Positions 1-7,832 of a stretch of DNA of 64,000 bases are shown here, in pieces. Made by a program: the position numbers and the translations under genes. The DNA lies in the NCBI RefSeq assembly GCF_020037015.1, contig NZ_JAIQDE010000034.1:1-64000 (forward strand), in the 5' to 3' direction. Numbering within the stretch: the first letter of the stretch is position 1; every line of letters starts with the position of its first letter. The notes beneath the pieces were generated by a model. It was given only the letters and a program-made list of their open reading frames with translations, was not told the origin of the DNA and made no database searches. The DNA comes from Corallococcus sp. AS-1-6 (GTDB lineage: Bacteria > Myxococcota > Myxococcia > Myxococcales > Myxococcaceae).

Positions 1-61
1 GGGCTTCTTCTTGCGATGTCACCCCACCTCTATGCGGCTCGTAGGACTGCTTATTCCGCGC

Positions 62-650
62 AGACCTCCAGTCGGACCGGTTTCCGCAGTTCGGAGGGCG
101 CAGGCGCGCCGCCCTCCACGCCGGGCCCCGAGGCGGGGGTGGTCCTTCGAACCTGTCCGACTGTCGGACCCGTTTCCACGACTCGGAGGACGCAGGCGTA
201 CCGCTCGCCACACCGGGGCCCGAGAAGGCAGCATTCCTCCGAAGCTGTCCGACTGTCGGACCGGTTTCTGCAACTCGGAAGGCGCGGGCCCGCCGCCCGC
301 CATGCCGCGCACCCAGGAGCCGACGTTCCTCCGAACCTGTCCGACTGTCGGACAAGTTTCCACGACTCGGAGGGCGCAGGCGCGCCGTTCGCCATGCCGA
401 GCACCCAGGAGCCGACGTTCCTCCAAACCTGTCCGACTGTCGGACCGGTTTCCGCTGCTCGGAGGGTGCAGGCGTGACACCCGCCACGCCAGGCGCCGGG
501 ACGGCGGTTTCCTTCGAAGCTGTCCGACAGTCGGACAGGTTTCCACGGCTCGGAGGGCGCAGGCGCGCCGTCCGCCACGCTGGGCCCGAGGAGTGGGCGT
601 TCCTTCGAAGCTGTCCGACTGTCGGACAGGTTCGCGCTGCTCGCCGCGGA
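62..650. repeat. Tandem array of ~92-bp palindrome-bearing repeats
   Basis: Seven copies of a unit of about 92 bp. The shared GTCGGAC half-site lies at 71, 163, 255, 347, 439, 530 and 621, giving spacings of 92, 92, 92, 92, 91 and 91. Six copies carry the full palindrome CTGTCCGAC-T-GTCGGACAG or close variants; the copy at 611-629 is perfect with 9-bp arms, and the copy at 520 has A in the centre. The rest of each unit is also conserved (a GTTTCC..CTCGGAGGGCGCAGGCG block, then a CGCCACGCCGGGCCC-like block). The array decays after about 640, and 651-745 shows nothing recognisable. Overlapping open frames exist in several frames of both strands, as expected of a stop-poor periodic sequence; I do not call a gene. 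The left end lies outside the window. Confidence 0.9.
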
Positions 651-745
651 CAGGGCGGCCCCGCAGTGTTCTCACCTTCTCATCCATGGGACGGACTTCG
701 TGTCCGAAGGTTTGGGAGAAAGGTCGTGCCTTGATGTGCTCAACC

Positions 746-1540
746 TCATGGCGGTGACAGCTCCCGAAGCCGCGCGCGCGACGCCGCGCTCAGCGGTGAG
801 TCCGGATGCAGCGTGAGGAACTCTCCCAGCGCCCGGGCCTCCGCCGCGGTGTCACCCAGCGCCCGGTGGGCCTCCGCCACGCCGTGGCGTGCCTCCGGAT
901 CCAACATGCCACCGGGTTGCAGCCGCACCGCGTCCTGGTACTGACGCAGGGCGCCTCGCGCGTCACCCAGGTGCTCCAGCCGCAGCGACCCCGACGCCAC
1001 GCGCGCGACGTACGCGGCCAGCGACGATGGCTCCGCGCGGATGACGCGCAGGTACAGCCCCTCCGCGTCCCTCCACTTGCCCTCGGACCGGAGCGCGTTG
1101 GCCTGCCGCAGCAGGTCCTCCGGCTTCGATGATTCCTTCACCGTGATGCTCGGACGCAGCGGCCGGGGATGCTCGATGACGAAGGGCTCGGGCGGCGGGG
1201 GCAGGGGGACCGGCTCCAGCGTGGCCATCCGCGTCGGCTCCGGCACGGCCGGCTTCAGCATCTGCGGGGGCGGCTGCTCGGGCCGCGCATAGCGCCACAC
1301 GGCGGCGGCCGCGGCCCCCGTGAAGACGAGCGCCGCGCCCGCCATCAACCACACGGGAGGCCGCCTGCGTCTTCGCGGAGGCTCCGGCGCCTGCTGGAGC
1401 GCCGCGTCCAGCGCCGCCTGGACGAGCGCGCTCGACCGCTGCCGGGACAGCCGCCGCGCGGGCCCGCTGCCGTTGTCCAGGGGCCGCAGCAGGTCGTCCA
1501 GCGGCTCACCGTCACCGTCGCCGGGGGGGCGGGGGCTCAT
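746..1540 (-). CDS. Membrane-anchored TPR protein, putative anti-sigma regulator
   Basis: Predicted 264-aa protein. Residues 1-62 are charged and cytoplasmic-looking, ending in an Arg/Pro cluster. One hydrophobic segment follows at about 64-85 (VWLMAGAALVF...). A Pro-rich stretch (about 90-125) leads into a C-terminal region with tetratricopeptide-like helices (EGKWRDAEGLYLRVI, GDARGALRQYQDAVRL, LGDTAAEARALGEFL), presumably outside the inner membrane. Its ATG overlaps the stop of the sigma-factor gene by 4 nt (ATGA), so the two are probably translationally coupled. The layout of a short cytosolic part, one membrane helix and a protein-interaction domain beside an ECF sigma gene is typical of anti-sigma regulators. 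I see no zinc-finger HxxxCxxC motif, so the anti-sigma role is inferred from context only. Confidence 0.75.
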   Translation of the reverse strand: MSPRPPGDGDGEPLDDLLRPLDNGSGPARRLSRQRSSALVQAALDAALQQAPEPPRRRRRPPVWLMAGAALVFTGAAAAAVWRYARPEQPPPQMLKPAVPEPTRMATLEPVPLPPPPEPFVIEHPRPLRPSITVKESSKPEDLLRQANALRSEGKWRDAEGLYLRVIRAEPSSLAAYVARVASGSLRLEHLGDARGALRQYQDAVRLQPGGMLDPEARHGVAEAHRALGDTAAEARALGEFLTLHPDSPLSAASRARLRELSPP

Positions 1541-2175
1541 GACGACTCCCCCTCGGGTGACTCGCCGTCCGAGGCCAGCGCGCGCAGGGCGGTGCGTCCC
1601 AGGCGCAGCCGGCTGCGCACGGTCTCGAAAGGGACGCCCAGCTCTGTCGAAATCTCCTGCACGCTCAATTCCAGGACGTGGTGCAGCACCAGCGCATGCC
1701 GCTGCTCCGTCGACAACCTGTCCAGTAACGCCACCAGGTGACGGCGGTGCAGATATTCGTCCGCCGGCGCTTCGTCGGATGGCACCGCCAACAGCTCCAC
1801 CGGGTCCCCACTGTAGCGGGCCTCGCGTCCGCGTGAACGCTTGAGCCACGCGAACGTGGTGCGCACCACCACCCGGTCCACCCAGCCGTGGAAACGCCCG
1901 TCGCCGCGATAGGTGGGCAGGCCCCGCACCAGCGCGATGAGCGACTCCTGGGCGATGTCCTCCACGTCCGAGTCCCCTCGCACCAGGTAGCGCACCAGGT
2001 TGCGCACGCGCGGCAGCAGCTCCAGGAGCAGGGACTCGGTCGCGTCGCGCTGTCCCCGCATGGCCGCCGTCAGCCGGGCGTCCTCGCCCCGGGGCGCGAC
2101 GGTCGCATGTGAGCCCGAGCTCCTCATGCCCCCCAAGGAGAAGGGACGCCGCCAGATCGGGTCATCGGTGCTCAC
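1537..2175 (-). CDS. ECF-type RNA polymerase sigma factor
   Basis: Predicted 212-aa sigma-70 family protein. Region 2 is seen in RNLVRYLVRGDSDVEDIAQE and the DGRFHGWVDRVVVRTTF stretch; region 4 in LLDRLSTEQRHALVLHHV and the helix-turn-helix VQEISTELGVPFETVRSRL. Regions 1.1 and 3 are absent, as in ECF factors. The chosen start is the GTG at 2175, which overlaps the upstream stop codon in a GTGA junction. An internal ATG 16 codons later is possible. The gene is the middle of a three-gene unit with 4-nt overlaps on both sides, between an envelope protein and a membrane TPR protein, suggesting a surface-signalling regulon. The target promoters are not visible. Confidence 0.88.
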   Translation of the reverse strand: MSTDDPIWRRPFSLGGMRSSGSHATVAPRGEDARLTAAMRGQRDATESLLLELLPRVRNLVRYLVRGDSDVEDIAQESLIALVRGLPTYRGDGRFHGWVDRVVVRTTFAWLKRSRGREARYSGDPVELLAVPSDEAPADEYLHRRHLVALLDRLSTEQRHALVLHHVLELSVQEISTELGVPFETVRSRLRLGRTALRALASDGESPEGESS

Positions 2176-3446
2176 GGAAAAATCACCATCCCCACTCCCA
2201 GGCGGGGACGCACGGACGCCCCGTCCTCCCGGAGCACGAACTCGCCGTCCACCGAGTAGCCCAGCCGGGGCCGTCCCAGGAGCACCTCTCCCGACAGCGC
2301 CGCCTCCAGCGCGAGCGCCGGCGCCACCCGCCACGCCACGCGCACCGCCGACCCCACGACGAAGGCCGCGAGCATCCGCGACGGCGTGGGCTCCACCTCC
2401 GCGGCCCGGGCCTCCGTGCGCCGCCAGAAGCCCGCGACCCCCGCCCCGAGACCCACCGTGCCCTCCCACGCGCCCGCCTTCACGAAGGGCACGTCCGCCC
2501 ACGCCAGCACGGCGCCCTGCGTGAGGCGGATGTCCGCGTACGCGTCCCGAAGGTGCACCGGCAGCGCCGCCAGCACCTGCGCGCGAAGGCGAAGCTCCCG
2601 GCCCGCCCATCCCGCGCCCACGCTCAGCCCCTGCTGTCCCCAGGCGTGATACCCGTCCAGCGCCGCGTGCACGCCCACCTGGACGAAGGCCCCGTCCGCC
2701 GGAGCCTTGGCCACCTGGGCCTCGGCGACCGGAACCTCGGCGACCGGAGCCTCAGCGCCCCGAGACTTGGCCGCCGGCGCCTCGGCGACCTGAGACTTGG
2801 CCACCGGAGCCTCAGCGACCTGAGACTTGGCCGCCGGCGCCTCGGCGACCTGAGCTTTGGCCACTGGAGACTTGGCCACGGGCGCCTTGGCCCCCGGAGC
2901 TTCGGCCACCGGCGACGCCACGGCGGGAGGCGGAGGCGGCGGCGGCGTCACCACGGGCGGTGGGGGAGGGGGCGCGACCACTTCGCCCAGCGGTTCGCCC
3001 GCGTCCACCGCGCGCAGCGCGGAGCGCACCGCCAACGCCAGGGCCTCCGCGCCCACGGACCACGTCAGCGTCTCCGGCGCGCCCTCCACCCGTGCGCTCC
3101 GCACGAACAGGTGGCCCGTCTTGGGAGCCGCCACCGACACCCGCAGCGCCGCCCCATCGCGCGTGAACCACAACACCGCGCGAGCGTCCCTGCGCGAAGC
3201 CAGCCGCTCCGCCTCACGCCACGCCCCACCAGGGCCCGAGTCCATGGACCGGCCTGCCTCCACCTCCAGCACCACCGGCAGGTCGCTGCTCTGCCCCCGC
3301 ACCCGCTCCAGCAGTGCGCGGTCCTCGGCGGACACCACGCGCGCGACCGCCCGCCACGGCCCGTCCGCCCACGCGGGGCTCCACAGGCCCAGCACCACGG
3401 CCAGCACCACCACGCGCTGCCTCGCCACGGCCTCCAACACGGACAT
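2172..3446 (-). CDS. Secreted protein with decapeptide-repeat linker and barrel-like C-terminus
   Basis: Predicted 424-aa protein, first gene of the sigma operon. A signal peptide is visible (VVVLAVVLGLWSPAWA, cleavage near residue 27). Residues 28-150 are an alpha/beta-looking periplasmic domain. A Pro-only run (about 158-174) and an Ala/Lys/Glu/Pro linker of imperfect 10-residue repeats (AEAPxAKSQV, 177-250) follow. Residues 252-424 alternate polar and nonpolar residues with many Gly and aromatic residues and end in VGMVIFP, as in small outer-membrane beta-barrels. I recognise no named family. With a sigma factor and a probable anti-sigma protein in the same transcript, it may be the envelope sensor or structural partner; that is inference from operon position. 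Confidence 0.75.
   Translation of the reverse strand: MSVLEAVARQRVVVLAVVLGLWSPAWADGPWRAVARVVSAEDRALLERVRGQSSDLPVVLEVEAGRSMDSGPGGAWREAERLASRRDARAVLWFTRDGAALRVSVAAPKTGHLFVRSARVEGAPETLTWSVGAEALALAVRSALRAVDAGEPLGEVVAPPPPPPVVTPPPPPPPAVASPVAEAPGAKAPVAKSPVAKAQVAEAPAAKSQVAEAPVAKSQVAEAPAAKSRGAEAPVAEVPVAEAQVAKAPADGAFVQVGVHAALDGYHAWGQQGLSVGAGWAGRELRLRAQVLAALPVHLRDAYADIRLTQGAVLAWADVPFVKAGAWEGTVGLGAGVAGFWRRTEARAAEVEPTPSRMLAAFVVGSAVRVAWRVAPALALEAALSGEVLLGRPRLGYSVDGEFVLREDGASVRPRLGVGMVIFP
2697..2918 (-). repeat. In-frame 30-bp repeats encoding an AEAPxAKSQV linker
   Basis: About seven imperfect copies of a 30-bp unit within the envelope-protein gene, encoding residues 177-250. They alternate acidic (AEAP) and basic (AKSQ, AKAP) tetrads. 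Such coding minisatellites change copy number easily, so linker length may vary between strains. Confidence 0.8.
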
Positions 3447-3461
3447 GCAGTAAAACCTATC

Positions 3462-3482
3462 TTCCAGGGAATTCTTCTGGAA
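3462..3482. promoter_or_regulatory. Inverted repeat upstream of the sigma operon (possible operator)
   Basis: TTCCAG and CTGGAA arms are separated by 9 nt (GGGAATTCT plus T offset), starting 16 nt upstream of the ATG at 3446. It is the AT-richest part of the 227-bp divergent intergenic region (3447-3673). A dimeric repressor or activator site is plausible, but no family is assigned. I could not pick a convincing -35/-10 pair here. Confidence 0.35.
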
Positions 3483-3673
3483 GCACCGCGCGGTGTGGAT
3501 CTCCTGTCACGCCCGGATGGGGACGGCGGGAGGGCGGAGGCCCCGCGCGCCGCTCCTCCCGGGCCGCCCGGGTGGGCAGGCGTGGAGGATGTCTGTGTTT
3601 GCCCGGGCGGCAGTCAGCGCGGGCGCTGGAGTCGCCCTTCCCGCCCGGGCCAGAAGCGGTAGGGTCGCGCGCC

Positions 3674-4936
3674 ATGAACCGCCTCCGGGAACTGCGCTCG
3701 GTCCTGAACCTCACCGTCCTCGTGGCGGGCCTGGGCTACTTCGTGGACCTCTTCGACATCACGCTGTTCGGCGTGGTGCGCGTCGCGTCGCTGAAGGACC
3801 TGGGCCTCACGGACCCTTCCGACATCTTCCAGAAGGGGCTGTTCATCTACAACGCGCAGATGGCGGGGATGATGGTGGGCGGCCTCTTCTGGGGGCTGCT
3901 CGGGGACAAGCGGGGGCGGCTGTCCGTGATGTTCGGCTCCATCCTCCTGTACTCGGCGGCCAACCTGCTCAACCCCTTCGTCTGGGACGTGAACAGCTAC
4001 GCCGCCTGCCGCTTCCTCGGCGGCCTGGGGCTGGCGGGCGAGCTGGGCGCGGCCATCACCCTGGTCGCGGAGTCCCTGCCCCGGGAGAAGCGCGGCCTGG
4101 GCACCACCGTCGTCGCCACGCTGGGCATGCTGGGCGTCGTCGTCGCGGCGCTCGTCGCGCAGCACCTGCACTGGAAGACGGCCTACGTGACGGGCGGCGT
4201 GCTGGGCCTCCTGCTCCTCTTCGCGCGCTTCAAGGTGTCCGAGTCCGTCCTCTTCACCCAGAGGGCCGGCCCCGCGAAGGGGAACGCGCTCCTGCTCCTC
4301 ACGGGGGGCCGCTTCTCCAAGTACCTGGGCTGCATCCTCGTGGGCGTGCCCATCTACTTCACCACCGGCATCCTCTTCGTCTTCGCCCCGGAGCTGACCG
4401 CGGGCCTGCACGTGCAGGGCCCGGTGACGGCGGGCAACGCCATCCTCTTCGGCAGCGTGGGCCTGACGCTGGGGGACCTGCTGTCCGGCGTGCTGAGCCA
4501 GTGGCTCCAGAGCCGCAAGCGCGCCGTGGGCTTCAGCCTGTGCGCCTGGTTCGCGCTGGTGCTGGTGTACGGGCTCGTGCCGGGCCTCACCCCGGCGCTC
4601 GTCTACGCGCTGACCTTCCTCATCGGCCTGAGCGTGGGCTACTGGGCGGTGCTCGTCACCATGGCCGCCGAGCAGTTCGGCACCAACATCCGCGCCACCG
4701 TGGCCACGTCGGTGCCCAACTTCGTGCGCGGCTCCGCGGTCATCGCCGCCACCGCCTTCGGCCAGCTCAAGGGCTCCCTGGGCGTGGCGCACGCGGCGCT
4801 CGCCGTGGGCGCGGTGTGCTTCGTCCTGGCGCTCGCCGCCCTGGCGCGGCTGGCGGAGACCTTCCACCGGGACCTGGACTACGTGGAGTCCGCGAACCGC
4901 GCGAACGCGGACCTCCCCACCGGCTCCGGCGCCTGA
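3674..4936 (+). CDS. MFS transporter
   Basis: Predicted 420-aa integral membrane protein with about 12 hydrophobic segments in two halves. The cytoplasmic loop between helices 2 and 3 carries the MFS motif GLLGDKRGRLSVM, and the helix 4 region reads RFLGGLGLAGELGAAITLVAE, recalling the metabolite:H+ symporter (sugar/organic acid) branch. The ATG at 3674 lies just before the first membrane segment; the frame is open further upstream, but that part is Arg/Pro-rich and not membrane-like. The substrate cannot be read from the sequence. It converges on the propeller lipoprotein gene with only 4 nt between the stop codons. Confidence 0.85.
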   Translation: MNRLRELRSVLNLTVLVAGLGYFVDLFDITLFGVVRVASLKDLGLTDPSDIFQKGLFIYNAQMAGMMVGGLFWGLLGDKRGRLSVMFGSILLYSAANLLNPFVWDVNSYAACRFLGGLGLAGELGAAITLVAESLPREKRGLGTTVVATLGMLGVVVAALVAQHLHWKTAYVTGGVLGLLLLFARFKVSESVLFTQRAGPAKGNALLLLTGGRFSKYLGCILVGVPIYFTTGILFVFAPELTAGLHVQGPVTAGNAILFGSVGLTLGDLLSGVLSQWLQSRKRAVGFSLCAWFALVLVYGLVPGLTPALVYALTFLIGLSVGYWAVLVTMAAEQFGTNIRATVATSVPNFVRGSAVIAATAFGQLKGSLGVAHAALAVGAVCFVLALAALARLAETFHRDLDYVESANRANADLPTGSGA

Positions 4937-4940
4937 ATCC

Positions 4941-6110
4941 TCAGCCGGGCCGAGGCACCCGCAGGCGCCACGCCAGCACGCGGCCGTCCAGTCCCAGCAC
5001 GAACACCCGCGCCCCGCGCACCACCGGCCGTGTGCGCAGCGGCGTGTCCGCCCGCACCGTGAACACGGGCGTCCAGCCCGGCGCCTTGAGCGCGACCAGG
5101 CGCCCCTCGTGGCCGGACGTGGGCACCAGCAGCAGGTCCTCCAGCCCCACCTGCACCCGGCCCACCAGCGGAGAAGGCAGCGCCACCCGCGCCACCTCCC
5201 GGCCCTCCGAGGTGGACAGCCCCACCAGCGAGGACGGGCCCGCGCCCACCCACAGCGCGCCCAGCGCCCGCGCGGGCGGCCCCGTCACCCCGTCCGCGAA
5301 GCGCTGCTCCCAGCGCGTGCTCCCGTCATTCACCGACAGCGCCAGCACCCGGCCCGGCCGCGTGGCCACGAACACCGTGTCGCGCTCCGAGTCCAGCCCC
5401 ACCACGTCCGTCACCGGCTGGGACCAGCGCGGCTCACCGCTCCGGGCGTCCAGCGCCCACAGCCCCGAGTCGAGCGGCACCACCAGCACGCCCGCCAGCA
5501 GCACCGGCGCCGCCCGGAGCCCCGGGGCCACGGACCCCCGCGGCTCCAAGGGTTTCACCGGAGCGGACCCCGGAGCGGACCCCGGAGCTGTCGCTGGCGG
5601 AGCCTGTCCCGGTGAGGCCCGCGCCGCGGCCACGGGCGCCGGCCGCTTCCAGCGCTCCTGGCCGGACTCCACCGCCAGGGCGCGGACCGCGCCGTCCGGG
5701 GCCACCAGGAAGACGGTGTGGCCCGTGTCGTCCACCACGGGCGGGGTCAGCACGGGCGGCTCGCCTCCCAGGCGCCAGCGCTCCCTGCCGTCCTGGAGCG
5801 ACAGACAGGCCACCTCGCCCACCACCGTCCCCACGACGACGCTCTCGCCGGCCAGGGCGGGGGGCACCGCCACCTCGCGGCCCAGTCGGGCGGTCCACAC
5901 CGGCCGGCCCTCGCGGTCCAGGCGCACCACCGCGCCCGCCTCGTTGCCCAGGAGCACCCCGTCCGCCAGGGCCGTGAGCCCCGTCCGGGAGGGCGCATCA
6001 CTGGAGTACTGGAAGGCCGGTTCCACCGGCGAGCGCTGGCACGCCATGACCGCCAGCGTCAACATCAGGCAGGTCACCAGGGGCAGGCGTGGACAGGCGC
6101 GGGACGGCAT
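4941..6110 (-). CDS. PQQ-type beta-propeller lipoprotein
   Basis: Predicted 389-aa protein with a lipoprotein signal peptide; the lipobox is LAVMAC with Cys24 as the lipidation site. The mature part has repeated propeller blades of the PQQ-binding-like type (GRPVWTARLG, GRERWRLGG, GQERWKRP, GEPRWSQPV, GSTRWEQRF), the same signature as the BamB outer-membrane assembly scaffold. A Pro/Ala/Ser-rich insert at about 170-195 interrupts the blades. Length and fold are BamB-like, but the usual BamB neighbour der/engA is absent, so the role is open. Its start lies only 37 bp from that of the divergent adenosine deaminase gene. Confidence 0.75.
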   Translation of the reverse strand: MPSRACPRLPLVTCLMLTLAVMACQRSPVEPAFQYSSDAPSRTGLTALADGVLLGNEAGAVVRLDREGRPVWTARLGREVAVPPALAGESVVVGTVVGEVACLSLQDGRERWRLGGEPPVLTPPVVDDTGHTVFLVAPDGAVRALAVESGQERWKRPAPVAAARASPGQAPPATAPGSAPGSAPVKPLEPRGSVAPGLRAAPVLLAGVLVVPLDSGLWALDARSGEPRWSQPVTDVVGLDSERDTVFVATRPGRVLALSVNDGSTRWEQRFADGVTGPPARALGALWVGAGPSSLVGLSTSEGREVARVALPSPLVGRVQVGLEDLLLVPTSGHEGRLVALKAPGWTPVFTVRADTPLRTRPVVRGARVFVLGLDGRVLAWRLRVPRPG

Positions 6111-6147
6111 GGTTTGGGGAGGATGACGCAAGCGAGGAACTTCGACC

Positions 6148-7311
6148 ATGCCCACGATTCGTGACGACGAAACCCCCAACGCCACCGGCATCCCTTCATC
6201 CGCCCGGCGTACGGACATCATCCCGCCCCCCACGCTGGCGGTGACGGAGGAGCTGCTCCACGCGCTCCCCAAGACGGACCTGCACTGCCACCTGGACGGG
6301 TCCATGCGGCTGAAGACCATCCTGGAGCTGGCCGAGCAGCAGAAGATCAAGCTCATGGCCGACACCGAGGACGGCCTGGCCAGGGCCATCCACATGGGCC
6401 AGGTGTGCAAGAGCCTGGAGGAGTACCTCGTCGCGTTCGACGTGACGCTCTCCGTGCTCCAGACCGCCGAGTCCCTCTACCGCGCCGCCTACGAGCTGGC
6501 CGTGGACGCCGCCGCGGAGAACGTGCGCTGGCTGGAGGTGCGCTACTCGCCCGCGCTGCACCTGCAGAAGGGCCTGAAGATGACCACCGTCATCGACTCC
6601 GTGCTGGAGGGCCTGCGCGCCGCCAAGAAGGAGACGGGCATCAAGTGCGCCGTCATCGTCTGCGGCATCCGCCACATCAACCCGCAGACGTCCATGCGCC
6701 TGGCGGAGCTGTCCGTGGCGTACAAGAACCGCGGCGTCGTGGGCTTCGACCTGGCGGGCGCCGAGGCCAGCTTCCCCGCCAAGGACCACCTGGACGCCTT
6801 CCGCCTCATCCTCAAGAACAACGTCAACTGCACCGCGCACGCCGGTGAGGCGTACGGCCCGGAGTCCATCTCCCAGGCCATCCACTCGCTGGGCGCGCAC
6901 CGCATCGGCCACGGCACCCGGCTGCGCGAGGACGGGGACCTGCTCAACTACGTCAACGACCACCGCATCCCCATGGAGGTCTGCCCGTCCTCCAACGTCC
7001 AGACGGGCGCGGTGTCCTCGCTGGAGTCCCACCCGCTCAAGTTCTACTTCGACTACGGCCTGCGGGTGACCATCAACACGGACAACCGCCTCATCACGGA
7101 CACCACCGTGACGAAGGAGCTGTGGCTGGCCCACCGCAACCTGGGCCTGTCGCTGGAGGACCTCACCACCATCATCGTGTCCGGCTTCAAGAGCGCCTTC
7201 CTCCCGTTCCGGGAGAAGCAGGACATGCTGCGGCAGGTGAACCAGGAGATCGCCACCACGCTCGCCGCCTTCGAGAAGCGCCCCGTCGCGGCGATGCGCC
7301 AGCCGGCCTGA
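6148..7311 (+). CDS. add: Adenosine deaminase family hydrolase
   Basis: Predicted 387-aa metal-dependent purine deaminase. All family motifs are present: zinc ligands in TDLHCHLDGS (His46, His48), HAGEA with the catalytic Glu (His231-Glu234), GHGTR (His255) and NTDN (Asp312). A 30-residue polar N-terminal extension precedes the core. Members hydrolyse adenosine to inosine, and some paralogues act on adenine or aminofutalosine; the motifs do not separate these, although overall it looks like classical Add. It is followed after 10 nt by a small membrane protein gene and faces the divergent propeller lipoprotein. Confidence 0.88.
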   Translation: MPTIRDDETPNATGIPSSARRTDIIPPPTLAVTEELLHALPKTDLHCHLDGSMRLKTILELAEQQKIKLMADTEDGLARAIHMGQVCKSLEEYLVAFDVTLSVLQTAESLYRAAYELAVDAAAENVRWLEVRYSPALHLQKGLKMTTVIDSVLEGLRAAKKETGIKCAVIVCGIRHINPQTSMRLAELSVAYKNRGVVGFDLAGAEASFPAKDHLDAFRLILKNNVNCTAHAGEAYGPESISQAIHSLGAHRIGHGTRLREDGDLLNYVNDHRIPMEVCPSSNVQTGAVSSLESHPLKFYFDYGLRVTINTDNRLITDTTVTKELWLAHRNLGLSLEDLTTIIVSGFKSAFLPFREKQDMLRQVNQEIATTLAAFEKRPVAAMRQPA

Positions 7312-7321
7312 GGCCCCCGCC

Positions 7322-7777
7322 ATGGACGAGACCCACGACCTCCCCCCAGCGCCGGACTTCAACCCCTCGCGCGCGAAGGCCGCCCAGGAGCTGTCCATCC
7401 CCGCCATCCTGATGCTGGTGCTGGCGGGCCTCAGCTTCCTCTACGCGCTGGTGAGCATGGTGACCCCGGTGGACACGCAGAAGCTCGCCAGCTTCTTCGA
7501 CAATCCGCAGGTCCCCCAGCAGTGGAAGGACGCCGTCACGTGGCTGCTGACCCCCATGGGCCGGGTGGTGACGACCGTGCCCGGGCTGGTGCTCAACGCG
7601 CTGGTGGCCTTCGGCGCCTGGCAGATGAAGAACCTGCGCAGCTACGGCTGGTCCATGACGGCCGCCATCATCTGCTGCATCCCGTGCTGCGGCCCGTGCT
7701 CCTGCCTGTCGCTCGTGCCGGGCATCTGGTCGCTCATCGTGCTCAACCGGCCGGACGTGAAGGCCGCGTTCCGCTGA
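7322..7777 (+). CDS. Small Cys-rich membrane protein
   Basis: Predicted 151-aa protein with about three membrane segments (residues 26-48, 80-97 and 103-141). The last contains a run of cysteines, IICCIPCCGPCSC, followed by LVPGIWSLIVLNRPDVKAAF, an ending typical of small DUF-type membrane proteins in myxobacteria. No function is known to me. It lies 10 nt after the adenosine deaminase gene and is probably cotranscribed with it. Confidence 0.75.
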   Translation: MDETHDLPPAPDFNPSRAKAAQELSIPAILMLVLAGLSFLYALVSMVTPVDTQKLASFFDNPQVPQQWKDAVTWLLTPMGRVVTTVPGLVLNALVAFGAWQMKNLRSYGWSMTAAIICCIPCCGPCSCLSLVPGIWSLIVLNRPDVKAAFR

Positions 7778-7790
7778 AGTCAAAAGCAAG

Positions 7791-7827
7791 GCGGGCGCCC
7801 CGGGAGTGGCTTTCCGGGAGCGCCCGC
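7791..7827. terminator. Bidirectional hairpin terminator
   Basis: GCGGGCGC (7791) pairs with GCGCCCGC (7820-7827), extended by CCCGGGA/TCCGGGA with a small mismatch. It sits between the convergent stops at 7777 and 7833 and so could serve both genes. No clear T-tract in either direction. Confidence 0.55.
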
Positions 7828-7832
7828 GGCGC

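Noticed and set aside
62-650. CRISPR array or small repetitive protein gene
   Set aside because: Units are conserved throughout rather than repeat-plus-unique-spacer, the palindrome is too short for a Cas repeat, no cas gene is near, and open frames exist in many frames at once.
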